Part shown: piece after piece, positions 16,161 to 23,682 of the stretch | Position numbering within the stretch: the first letter of the stretch is position 1 | Layout: each line of letters begins with the position of its first letter | Assembly: GCA_934746515.1 (NCBI GenBank) | Contig: CAKVFH010000006.1 | Coordinates: 5,312 to 69,311, forward strand | Direction: 5' to 3' | DNA from: an uncultured Clostridia bacterium | GTDB taxonomy: Bacteria; Bacillota; Clostridia; Christensenellales; UBA1242 | DNA length: 64,000 nucleotides | The notes under the pieces: model-generated | The model's database searches: none | The model's input: only the letters and a program-made list of their open reading frames with translations | Told to the model about the DNA's origin: nothing | Program-made: the position numbers and the translations under genes

Positions 16161-18329
16161 ATGAATAATTTTTTTAACTCTAATTCAGATTTTGATTTAT
16201 TTAAAAAAGCTTTGCGTTCTACTAAAAATGAGCCGGTTGTTATCAATATCTTGTCAAACGACAGCAGTTTGAAAGAAGGTGGCGAGGCTGACGAAACCGT
16301 CAATATGGATAGAAAGCAAATGAGTTCGAAATTTCAAGCGTCTCCGTTTGATAAATTTTTTGGTCCACGAAAAAAGAGAACAGATCCTGTTGATATGAAG
16401 GATTTTTCTGCTTGGAAAAATAAGAACTACAGAGAAAGTGAAAAACAAATCGATGAGACTCCAGAAGAAGCAACAAGATTTTCATTTAGTGATTTCTTGA
16501 ATTCTAAAACCAAAACTGAAAAGTATAATGACGAAGATAAATTAAAATCAGAATTGCAAAAACCTATTGATCAAATATCGGCTGGCGATGAAGACTATAA
16601 AAAGTTTTCGCTTGACAGTTATTTGACCAAACTTGAACAGGAAACTAAAGTTAAGAAAGATTTTGAACAAACTGAAGACCTTATTGGTGGCGATAATGAT
16701 GATATGCTGATGAGTCGAAATGAAGATCAAGATGAAAACTTTATGGATGACTCTGATGTTGCAATTGAAGATGTTGTGCATGGTGAAGATGAAGTTTCTG
16801 GTGAAAAATTTGCCTTTGATAGAGAAGAACTTGACAGCGTTAAAGCAAGACTTGAAAAAATGGATCGCGAGTCGGAAAAAGGGAAAGATAAGCCAACAAC
16901 AAAAGTTATTTCTCAAGACGAAATCAATGAACTTAAGGGCGGAGAAGATGATGATTTTAATCTTGACAAACTTGGTATTGAAGATGATATTGAAAGAGTA
17001 AATAAAAAAATTGATTCACTTAACAAAGTTTTGTCGGCAACAGGTGATGGTGAAACAGAAACACCTAAAGTTGAACATAAGAAATTTTTTGAAGTCAACA
17101 AAAACTTTGATGATAGTGAAGAAAACAAAAAAGGCGATTCTTCAAATAAAGAAGCAATTGGTTCATCTTTGAAGGACATGCTTGAAAAAGTTGATGATCT
17201 TGAGACAAAGGTTGATGAAAAAATTGCCGATAAAAATGAAGAAAGCGATAAAGGTGATAGCACTGAAGAAGGTACAGAAGAAGGTGTTGTTAAACCTGAA
17301 ATAATTGATGGTGCAGTTGCAAAAGATGAAGATATTGAGCCTTCAGATGAACAGTCTGATGAAGATAATTTTGTCGATAAAGTTCCTATTCCAGAAGAAA
17401 AATCAGATATTGAAACTGCTGATGAAACAGATGAGAACACAGAAGATTCTTCTCAAGACGATGTGAATGAACATAATGAAGAAACTTCGCTCAAATCTAA
17501 AATCAATAAGGATTCTGAAATTTTAACAAAAGCAGACCTTAATGATATGAGAGATGAAATCATTGATAAATTTTCAGAATTGCACAGTAATTCAGCTGGT
17601 GCCCATCAAGCATATCCAGCCGTTGATGAATATGGAAATCCATACATGGCTCAAACAACCACTCAACCTTATGGTGCAGGCTATGATCAATTTAATGGTG
17701 TGGGCGTGGTTCAAAATCCACAACAAAATGAGCAATTGGTTCAACAGCAAACTGATTTGCAAGCAAAGATTGTTGAGCTTATTGAACAAAATAAGAAAGC
17801 AGATAACGATGTTGCTGAAAAACTTAAACAAGCTGAACTTGAAAAGCAAAGGGTTGCTCAAGAATATGAAACAAGACTTCGTGAGCTTGAAGCTTCAATG
17901 CAAAAGAGAGAAGAAGAAGCAAAGCAACAAGCTTATATTGAAAGACTTAAAAATGACATTAAGTTTAAAAAGTCAGAAACAAAGCATAAACTTCGTGAAG
18001 AGCAGATTAGAGAAAGCGAAAAAATGCTTTCTGAAAATCAGCTTGCAAGTGAAAAACTCAAATCAGAGCTTAAAAATAGTTTGAATGTTTCAAATCTTGA
18101 AATGGATAAAAAACTTCTTGAATGCGTGAATAGATTGCATAAGTCAAAGATTCCAGAAAAGGAAGTTGTTGAACAAGAAGAGCCAGAAGAAATTGAAGAA
18201 AAGCCAAGAACAAGGGCTAGAACTTCTACTGCTAGAAGAAAGACTTCAACAGTAAGGTCAAGGATGAGAACAAGAACGCCAAGAAGAAAGATTGATAGTG
18301 ATATTATTGGCGGAATAAATTTTGATTAG
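16161..18329 (+). CDS. large acidic, disordered and coiled-coil protein, unknown function
   Basis: The 722-residue protein has no signal peptide or membrane segment. Residues 1-470 are Glu/Asp/Lys/Ser-rich and look disordered, with short aromatic motifs standing out: SPFDKFFG (61-68), MKDFSAW, FSFSDFLNSK (107-116) and KFSLDSYLTK (148-157). A Gln/Pro/Tyr-rich linker follows (about 480-530), then a long Glu/Lys/Arg coiled coil (about 535-650). The tail (about 682-712) is Arg/Thr-rich and strongly basic, ending DSDIIGGINFD. This acidic-arm, coiled-coil, basic-tail plan suits a scaffold that oligomerises and binds nucleic acid or membrane, but I recognise no family. The DUF1538 gene follows after 15 bp, so the two may be cotranscribed. 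Confidence 0.8.
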   Translation: MNNFFNSNSDFDLFKKALRSTKNEPVVINILSNDSSLKEGGEADETVNMDRKQMSSKFQASPFDKFFGPRKKRTDPVDMKDFSAWKNKNYRESEKQIDETPEEATRFSFSDFLNSKTKTEKYNDEDKLKSELQKPIDQISAGDEDYKKFSLDSYLTKLEQETKVKKDFEQTEDLIGGDNDDMLMSRNEDQDENFMDDSDVAIEDVVHGEDEVSGEKFAFDREELDSVKARLEKMDRESEKGKDKPTTKVISQDEINELKGGEDDDFNLDKLGIEDDIERVNKKIDSLNKVLSATGDGETETPKVEHKKFFEVNKNFDDSEENKKGDSSNKEAIGSSLKDMLEKVDDLETKVDEKIADKNEESDKGDSTEEGTEEGVVKPEIIDGAVAKDEDIEPSDEQSDEDNFVDKVPIPEEKSDIETADETDENTEDSSQDDVNEHNEETSLKSKINKDSEILTKADLNDMRDEIIDKFSELHSNSAGAHQAYPAVDEYGNPYMAQTTTQPYGAGYDQFNGVGVVQNPQQNEQLVQQQTDLQAKIVELIEQNKKADNDVAEKLKQAELEKQRVAQEYETRLRELEASMQKREEEAKQQAYIERLKNDIKFKKSETKHKLREEQIRESEKMLSENQLASEKLKSELKNSLNVSNLEMDKKLLECVNRLHKSKIPEKEVVEQEEPEEIEEKPRTRARTSTARRKTSTVRSRMRTRTPRRKIDSDIIGGINFD

Positions 18330-18344
18330 ATTTTGGGGCGCTAG

Positions 18345-19880
18345 ATGAAATTTTTAAAAAGAGTTAAAGAAACTTTTTTAGCATTATTACCGATTGTGGT
18401 AATAGTGCTTTTTGTGCATTTTTTCTTTTATAAATTTGATAGAGAAGTCCTTGTAAAATTTTTAGTGGCTGTTGTGATTGCTAGTTTTGGTGAAGCACTT
18501 TTGCTGTTTGGCATTGATTCAACCATCATGCCAATGGGTGATTTGATGGTGCAATCTGTAAACAAGGCGTCAAGACTTGTTGTATTTATTATTTTTGCTA
18601 TCGCGTTTGGAACTTTTGCAACAATTGCTGAACCTGATGTTTCTGTTTTTAGCGGACAAGTTGTTAGCAATGGTGTGAATATTTCAAAAAATGTTTTGGT
18701 GTTTTTGATAGGTGCTGGTGTTGGCATTGCAATTGCATTTGGTGTTATTAGAATTATCAAAAATATCGACATTAAGTTTGTTTACTTATTTATCTTTGCT
18801 GTTATATTCTTGCTTTGCACACAAGTGCCAAGTGACTATATTGCACTTGCGTTTGATGCAGGTGGTGCGACAACTGGAATCATTACTGCACCTTTCTTGC
18901 TTGCAATTTCATCAGGTGTGTCAAACAAAATGTCTAAAAACGACAATAAAGAAGTGTTTGGTATGGTTGGTATCGCTTCACTTGGACCAATTATTTCATC
19001 ACTTTTAGCGTTTATATTCTTAAATAAAACATCTGGTGGAGCAAATGAAGTTTCTGCGGCAAACATTTCAATATTTTTGTCGGTGTTAAAACAGACAACA
19101 CTTGCAATTGTGCCACTAACATTGATATTTTTTGTTTATGATATATTGTTAATTAAACTTCCTATTGGAAAAAAACTTTCGCTTTTATTGGGATTGAGTG
19201 TTACATTTGTTGGACTTTATTTGTTTTTGTTTAGCATTGACTTTGGAATTTCAGAGATGGGTACAGCAATTGGAATGTTCATTGAAACTCTGTCAACGCC
19301 TACCGTTGGTCTATTTTGTGTTTTAATTGGATTTGTTATTACTTTTTCAGAACCTTCAGTTGTTGTGCTTGCAAGACAAGTTCAAGGTGCAACAAAGGGC
19401 AATATTTCAAGTGTGGTTGTTTTGATTTCAATCGCAATTTCAATGGCACTTGCAATCTTGGTTGCAGTTTTAAAGATTGTTTATCAAATCAATTTCTTCT
19501 ATGTTGTTTTGGTTGGATATTTGATAGCTCTTGCGTTAATGTTCTTTGTGCCATCATTGTTCACTGGTCTTGCGTTTGACTCGGGCGGTGTTGCGTCTGG
19601 TCCAATGACATCTGCATTTTTGCTTCCAATCATGATTCAATTTGCTTCATCAAAAGCGAATGCTCTGTCTGGTTTTGGAATTATTGGTATTGTTTCGGTT
19701 TCACCAATCATTGTGCTTCAACTTTTGGGTTTTGTATATAAGTTAGAACTAAATAAAAAAGAAATGCAAGATAGAAAGAGAGCGCTCAAAGTTTCATATA
19801 CTGTTGAGATGTATTCAAACATTCAAAATCTTGAAAACGAATATAAAAATTTAAGCAGGAAGAATAAAAATGAAAAATAA
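18345..19880 (+). CDS. DUF1538-family integral membrane protein (tandem repeat)
   Basis: The 511-residue polytopic protein (about 12 or more membrane segments) is made of two related halves. FGEALLLFGIDSTIMPMG with TIAEPDVSVFSGQV in the first matches YLFLFSIDFGISEMG with TFSEPSVVVLARQV in the second. Each half also has a small-residue loop (FDAGGATTGIITAPF and FDSGGVASGPMTSAF). These are the features of DUF1538, an inverted- or direct-repeat transporter-like family. The paired E-P-[DS]-V motifs and DxGG loops probably line the substrate path. The two genes after it encode PII-like proteins, which suggests nucleotide-controlled transport. The transported substrate is unknown. Confidence 0.88.
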   Translation: MKFLKRVKETFLALLPIVVIVLFVHFFFYKFDREVLVKFLVAVVIASFGEALLLFGIDSTIMPMGDLMVQSVNKASRLVVFIIFAIAFGTFATIAEPDVSVFSGQVVSNGVNISKNVLVFLIGAGVGIAIAFGVIRIIKNIDIKFVYLFIFAVIFLLCTQVPSDYIALAFDAGGATTGIITAPFLLAISSGVSNKMSKNDNKEVFGMVGIASLGPIISSLLAFIFLNKTSGGANEVSAANISIFLSVLKQTTLAIVPLTLIFFVYDILLIKLPIGKKLSLLLGLSVTFVGLYLFLFSIDFGISEMGTAIGMFIETLSTPTVGLFCVLIGFVITFSEPSVVVLARQVQGATKGNISSVVVLISIAISMALAILVAVLKIVYQINFFYVVLVGYLIALALMFFVPSLFTGLAFDSGGVASGPMTSAFLLPIMIQFASSKANALSGFGIIGIVSVSPIIVLQLLGFVYKLELNKKEMQDRKRALKVSYTVEMYSNIQNLENEYKNLSRKNKNEK

Positions 19881-20247
19881 AAATTCTAAAAAATATGTTA
19901 TTGTTCCGCAACGATTTCATCCAACACAAATTGGTGAACTTTCAATGTTTTGTGTTGTGATAAGAGAAAATAAGCTTGATGATTTGTTTGAGTTTATTGT
20001 CAATAACGGCGGACGAGTTGTTTCGGCAATTCCATGTTCTGGGATATCAAAAAACTCTTTTGATAATATTGTAGATGGCTATAAAAAAGATTTCTATTTT
20101 GTTGTTTCAATGTGTCAAGTTGAGATTGTTGATATTTTGATGCTAAACTTGTGCAGAACTTTTGAGATAAATAAAAGGGGTAATGGTAAAGCATTTGTTG
20201 TTGATGTTCTTGGTTACATGGGTGCTAAAGGACCATTTGTTGAATAA
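19870..20247 (+). CDS. PII-like protein 1, partner of the DUF1538 protein
   Basis: The 125-residue protein starts 11 bases before the end of the DUF1538 gene, so translation is probably coupled. After about 20 residues it follows the PII double beta-alpha-beta pattern: LSMFCVVIRENKLDDLFEFI, then NNGGRVVSAIPCSG, and in the second half INKRGNGKAFVVDVLGYMGA, which lines up with the G-[DN]-G-K-[IA]-F-V segment of PII proteins. The T-loop is short and lacks the uridylylated tyrosine region. It probably binds a nucleotide and regulates the transporter; the ligand is not predictable. Confidence 0.75.
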   Translation: MKNKNSKKYVIVPQRFHPTQIGELSMFCVVIRENKLDDLFEFIVNNGGRVVSAIPCSGISKNSFDNIVDGYKKDFYFVVSMCQVEIVDILMLNLCRTFEINKRGNGKAFVVDVLGYMGAKGPFVE

Positions 20248-20256
20248 GGAGAGAGT

Positions 20257-20634
20257 ATGGAAAAATTGATTGATAATGTTTTTGAAGAAGATGACATTTT
20301 TTCAGAAGGCGATTATAAACTTGTGTTTACATCAGTCAAGCGTGGCTATGAAGGTGAAGTTTTGGAAGCTGCAAAACTTGAAGGACATTCTGGTGCTATT
20401 GTTATGCAAGCCAAAGCTGTTGAGAAGGTTAGAAAAAGATTTTTCGGTTTTAGTGTTGATCCTGAAAGTTCGGTTGTTATGATGATTGTTAAATCTGAAC
20501 TTGTTGTGCCTGTTATTAAGTCAATTTATAGTGTTGTTGACTTTAAATCTGAAGCAAGGGGAATGCTGTTCGTTCTTCCTGTTTCAATGGTTTGTGGGCT
20601 TGATGAAACCTATGATAACATTGATATTTCATAA
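20257..20634 (+). CDS. PII-like protein 2, partner of the DUF1538 protein
   Basis: The 125-residue protein has an AAGGAG site and lies 9 bp after PII-like protein 1. It matches the PII fold more clearly: KLVFTSVKRGYEGEVLEAAK, GHSGAIVMQAKAVEKV, the FGFSVDPESSVVMMIVKSEL strand-helix and GMLFVLPVSMVCGL. V-K-R-G near the start and the E-A-A-K helix are typical of the PII-like proteins encoded next to DUF1538. It differs strongly from its neighbour, so the pair could form a heteromer or bind the two halves of the transporter. Confidence 0.8.
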   Translation: MEKLIDNVFEEDDIFSEGDYKLVFTSVKRGYEGEVLEAAKLEGHSGAIVMQAKAVEKVRKRFFGFSVDPESSVVMMIVKSELVVPVIKSIYSVVDFKSEARGMLFVLPVSMVCGLDETYDNIDIS

Positions 20635-20653
20635 ATTTTATAAAAATAAAAAC

Positions 20654-20698
20654 GGACTGAAATAAGAATTTTAATTTCTTGTTTCAGTCCATTTTTTT
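20654..20698. terminator. bidirectional terminator between PII-like protein 2 and murG
   Basis: GGACTGAAA (20654-20662) pairs with TTTCAGTCC (20682-20690), with extra pairs AAGAA/TTCTT inside and seven T after. The A-rich stretch before it gives a U-tract for the converging murG transcript. Confidence 0.85.
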
Positions 20699-20714
20699 GT
20701 TTTATTTTGGCAGA

Positions 20715-21779
20715 TTATTTTTTGGTTTTGCACTCGTTAATTACATCAATAATTCTTTGTGTGCCGTCAGTGAAATTTTGTTTTTTTATCGCTAAAATGA
20801 TGTCTTTTGCCTGTTTTTCGATAAAATTTAACTCATTTTGCAGTTTTTCTGAAGAAAGTTCATCTTGAAAAATCACTCTGCAGACGCCCAGATTTTGCAA
20901 ATATTTTGCATTGTCAATTTGGTCGCCACGAGAAATTCCTTTTGGAAGCGGAATGAATATTGTTGGGATTTCGTTTGATAAAAGTTCCATGATTGTGTTT
21001 GCACCTGCTCTTGAAATTGCAATGTCAGTGACTTTGAAAAGTGTCCACATATCGTTTGAAAATTCAATTTGCTTGTAGTCTTTATCTTTAATGTTTTTGT
21101 TTAAATTGTTCCTGCCAACCAGATGAATAACATAATATTTTTTTGTTAAATGTTTTACATTTTTAAAAATAAAATCGTTGATTGCTTTAGCGCCCAAACT
21201 TCCACCAGTGATTAAAAGGATAGGTTTGTCGGTTTTGATTTTCAGTTTTTCTTTGGCTTGAGATTTTGTCATTTCAGATTTTGGAAGTGGCATTCCGGTG
21301 CAGATGAATTTGTTTTTATTTTTTTCTGCGGTCACTTCAAAATTGGTGCAAATTTTTGTGGCATATTTTGTTGCGACTTTGTTTGCAAGCCCCATTGAAA
21401 TATCACTCTCGTGACTGACAACTGGAATTTTTAGTTTGCTTGCTGCAATCACGACTGGCAAACTTACATATCCGCCTTTAGAAAAAACTATGCTTGGTTT
21501 TGTTTCTTTCAAAATTTTCTTTGCTTCACAAATTGATTTTGAAAGTTTGAACGGAAGCAAGATATTTTTAAAAATGTTTTTCCTTGCAAACTTGACGGCT
21601 GAAATTGATTTGTATTCAAAATCAGTTTGGCTTTGAATTAACTTTTTTTCGATGCCAGTTTCAGTTCCAATATAAACTATTTTATCAAAGTATTTTTTTA
21701 ACTCTTTTGCTAGGTTTATGTTAGGGCAAACATGTCCAGCTGTGCCGCCACCTGTTAAAACAATTGTTTCATTATTCAT
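20715..21779 (-). CDS. murG: lipid II synthase MurG
   Basis: Transfers GlcNAc to lipid I, on the inner face of the membrane, to make lipid II. The 354 residues (normal length) show the N-terminal glycosyltransferase loop VLTGGGTAGHVCPN, the second loop TGGSLGAKAIN, and AISRAGANTIMELLSNEIP followed by IFIPLP for the UDP-GlcNAc site. It stands alone on the minus strand, away from the usual division and cell-wall cluster, and is divergent from the metalloprotease gene. No strong ribosome site is visible. Confidence 0.95.
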   Translation of the reverse strand: MNNETIVLTGGGTAGHVCPNINLAKELKKYFDKIVYIGTETGIEKKLIQSQTDFEYKSISAVKFARKNIFKNILLPFKLSKSICEAKKILKETKPSIVFSKGGYVSLPVVIAASKLKIPVVSHESDISMGLANKVATKYATKICTNFEVTAEKNKNKFICTGMPLPKSEMTKSQAKEKLKIKTDKPILLITGGSLGAKAINDFIFKNVKHLTKKYYVIHLVGRNNLNKNIKDKDYKQIEFSNDMWTLFKVTDIAISRAGANTIMELLSNEIPTIFIPLPKGISRGDQIDNAKYLQNLGVCRVIFQDELSSEKLQNELNFIEKQAKDIILAIKKQNFTDGTQRIIDVINECKTKK

Positions 21780-21859
21780 ACTATTATTTTATGTTAGTTA
21801 TGCGTGTTTTAGTCCTTAAAATTTAACTTTTGCAAACGGCAAAGTATTGTGCGTTAAAA

Positions 21860-21888
21860 TTGACATTAAAATTTTTATATTATATAAT
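21860..21888 (+). promoter_or_regulatory. full-consensus sigma-A promoter of the metalloprotease gene
   Basis: TTGACA (21860-21865), 17-bp spacer and TATAAT (21883-21888) match the sigma-A consensus at all 12 positions. The start codon lies 18 bases downstream with a TAGGAGAA ribosome site. Confidence 0.9.
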
Positions 21889-21906
21889 TGAATTAGGAGA
21901 AATAAT

Positions 21907-23460
21907 ATGGCACAAACAAATGAAGGTTTGAAAAAACTTAATGAAGAATATAATAATTCGGGGAATGTTCCAGCTGGTGGATTTTCGAAAGATGATTTGA
22001 AGAACCATGCAAAAGTTAAGGCTGCAATGAACATTATAAATCAAGCACAAAAAGATGTTCAAAAGAAAGCTGCTACGCTTTTTGATAATTCGGAGATAAG
22101 TTTTAAAATCACATCAAGCGACAACAAAAGTCTTTCAGATGATGTTGTTAATGCTATGAATTTCAATTTTTCTGGTGAAGGCGAAAAACAAAATCTTGAA
22201 GTTGCGATAAATTTCAATCTTTCAAAACTTTGCACTTATTCGCCAGATGTTGTTTATGCGGTTGCATATAAAACCATGTATGATGGGCTTTTGAAGAAAA
22301 GAGAAGCTCTTTCTGGTGACAAAACTTTCAAGTTCGGTAAAGAAGCAGAACTTGAAGACGGTCAGCCAATGGTTAATGATGCGAACTTTGACCGTGATGG
22401 TAATTATGTTGAGCCAAAGCACCCAATTTTAGATTTTATTAAAAAAATCATTTATAAAATTTTGGGTGTCAGTGAAGTTGATAGCACTGCTTGTGCAAAA
22501 CAGATTGAAGAAAACTTTGTGCAAAATGGAATTCAACCAGAAGAGTTGTTTGAAAATCCAAATGGTTCAGACCTACTTGTTGAGCGTTATGGAAAACTTG
22601 TTAAACAAGGTTATGATCAACAATCAACGGCTCTTTTGAGTGCGATAAGCAAAGATGAATTTAATGCGGTTAAAAACCAAGACGATGCAAAGGTTAGAGC
22701 ATTTTGTGAAAAGTATGCGCGAGTTGTTTTGGCAACAAATGGCGTTAGTGAAAATGAAGTAAAAATCACATTTAATAATCAAGGTTCAATGGGTGAATAT
22801 TTGGACTATGGTGGTATGAACCAAGTTGTTAATATAAACCTTCAAGAAGTAAAAAGAATGAACAATCCTGCTGAAGTTATCATGACACTTTCGCACGAAC
22901 TTACGCACGCAATTGATTCAACAAGCAACAAACGCGAAGGTAAAACCGTTGGAGCAAAAGGCTATGGACTTACCGATAATCTTGTTGGCGATATGAGAAA
23001 AGGCATTCAAAGTGCTTCAGATGAAAACCCAGAAGTTTATGCGTTTGTGATAAAACTGCAAGAAATATGTTATAGAGTTAATCCTAACGAAAGAAGCGCT
23101 AGATATGGTGAGCTTACGGCGATTAAATTTATGCAGGAAATGAACACAGACAAAACAATGCAAGCATATATTGAAAAATCTATTGATAGCTATAAAAGAT
23201 ACCAAAGCAAAGTGCTAGACAGTATTTCGCAAATTGCATCTATTCAAAATGAATACGAAGCAATCAAGCCACTTATTTCAAAGAATTCAACAAATAAAAT
23301 GATTGAAGAAAGACTTGAGTACATCTCTAGTTTAAATCAAAGGGGAATGCTTGACCCAGAACAAGAAAGACGAGCTATTGAAATTGCTCTTAATTTGAAA
23401 AATAAGCAGGCGCAAACAGGTTTGGAAATGGAGTCAGTTGAAAGATCTGCTGGTGAATAG
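21907..23460 (+). CDS. orphan HExxH zinc-metalloprotease-like protein
   Basis: The 517-residue protein has no signal peptide. The motif SHELTHAIDS places HELTH at residues 330-334, and NPNERSARYGE about 60 residues later supplies E395 as the likely third zinc ligand. The HExxH plus N-P-x-E-x-x-A layout is like the metallopeptidase domains seen in large polyvalent proteins of phages and plasmids. The N-terminal 300 residues are mostly helical with no family I recognise; LDFIKKIIYKILGV (about 178-191) could be an amphipathic membrane-contact helix. The C-terminus is a charged helix. It has a perfect sigma-A promoter and its own terminator, so it is expressed alone. Substrate unknown. Confidence 0.8.
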   Translation: MAQTNEGLKKLNEEYNNSGNVPAGGFSKDDLKNHAKVKAAMNIINQAQKDVQKKAATLFDNSEISFKITSSDNKSLSDDVVNAMNFNFSGEGEKQNLEVAINFNLSKLCTYSPDVVYAVAYKTMYDGLLKKREALSGDKTFKFGKEAELEDGQPMVNDANFDRDGNYVEPKHPILDFIKKIIYKILGVSEVDSTACAKQIEENFVQNGIQPEELFENPNGSDLLVERYGKLVKQGYDQQSTALLSAISKDEFNAVKNQDDAKVRAFCEKYARVVLATNGVSENEVKITFNNQGSMGEYLDYGGMNQVVNINLQEVKRMNNPAEVIMTLSHELTHAIDSTSNKREGKTVGAKGYGLTDNLVGDMRKGIQSASDENPEVYAFVIKLQEICYRVNPNERSARYGELTAIKFMQEMNTDKTMQAYIEKSIDSYKRYQSKVLDSISQIASIQNEYEAIKPLISKNSTNKMIEERLEYISSLNQRGMLDPEQERRAIEIALNLKNKQAQTGLEMESVERSAGE

Positions 23461-23536
23461 AACTTATCAATTGAAATTATAATGCTTTATGAGTTTATAA
23501 AACTGATTTATAAAGTGCTAATTTTAAATTTTTAAT

Positions 23537-23572
23537 AAAAGACAGGTTTTTTTGAAAAAGCCTGTTTTTTTT
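23537..23572 (+). terminator. terminator after the metalloprotease gene
   Basis: AAAAGACAGG pairs with CCTGTTTTTTT, with additional TTTTT/AAAAA pairs in the stem; a run of eight T follows. Confidence 0.75.
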
Positions 23573-23625
23573 GGTGTGAAATTGCAAAAAATCAAACATT
23601 ATAATGGTTTTTGCTGATTTTTTGT

Positions 23626-23655
23626 TTGCAAAAATTTAATTTTTGTTGTTATAAT
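23626..23655 (+). promoter_or_regulatory. sigma-A promoter of the topoisomerase operon
   Basis: TTGCAA (23626-23631), 18-bp spacer and TATAAT (23650-23655), 27 bases before the start codon. Confidence 0.65.
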
Positions 23656-23682
23656 TGACATGTTAGATAAAAAAGGAGAAGT

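Noticed and set aside
16913..17440. Long open frame on the minus strand (175 codons, Ser-rich) inside the acidic protein gene
   Set aside because: It mirrors the GAA/GAT-rich codons of the acidic gene, has no ribosome site and its Ser/Phe composition is an antisense artefact.
17554..18084. 176-codon plus-strand frame overlapping the acidic protein
   Set aside because: Lys/Gln-rich shadow of the coiled-coil codons in another frame, with no ribosome site.
23655..23660. TTGACA just before the topoisomerase genes as a -35 element
   Set aside because: No -10-like sequence follows at the right distance before the start codon; the TATAAT that overlaps it is better.
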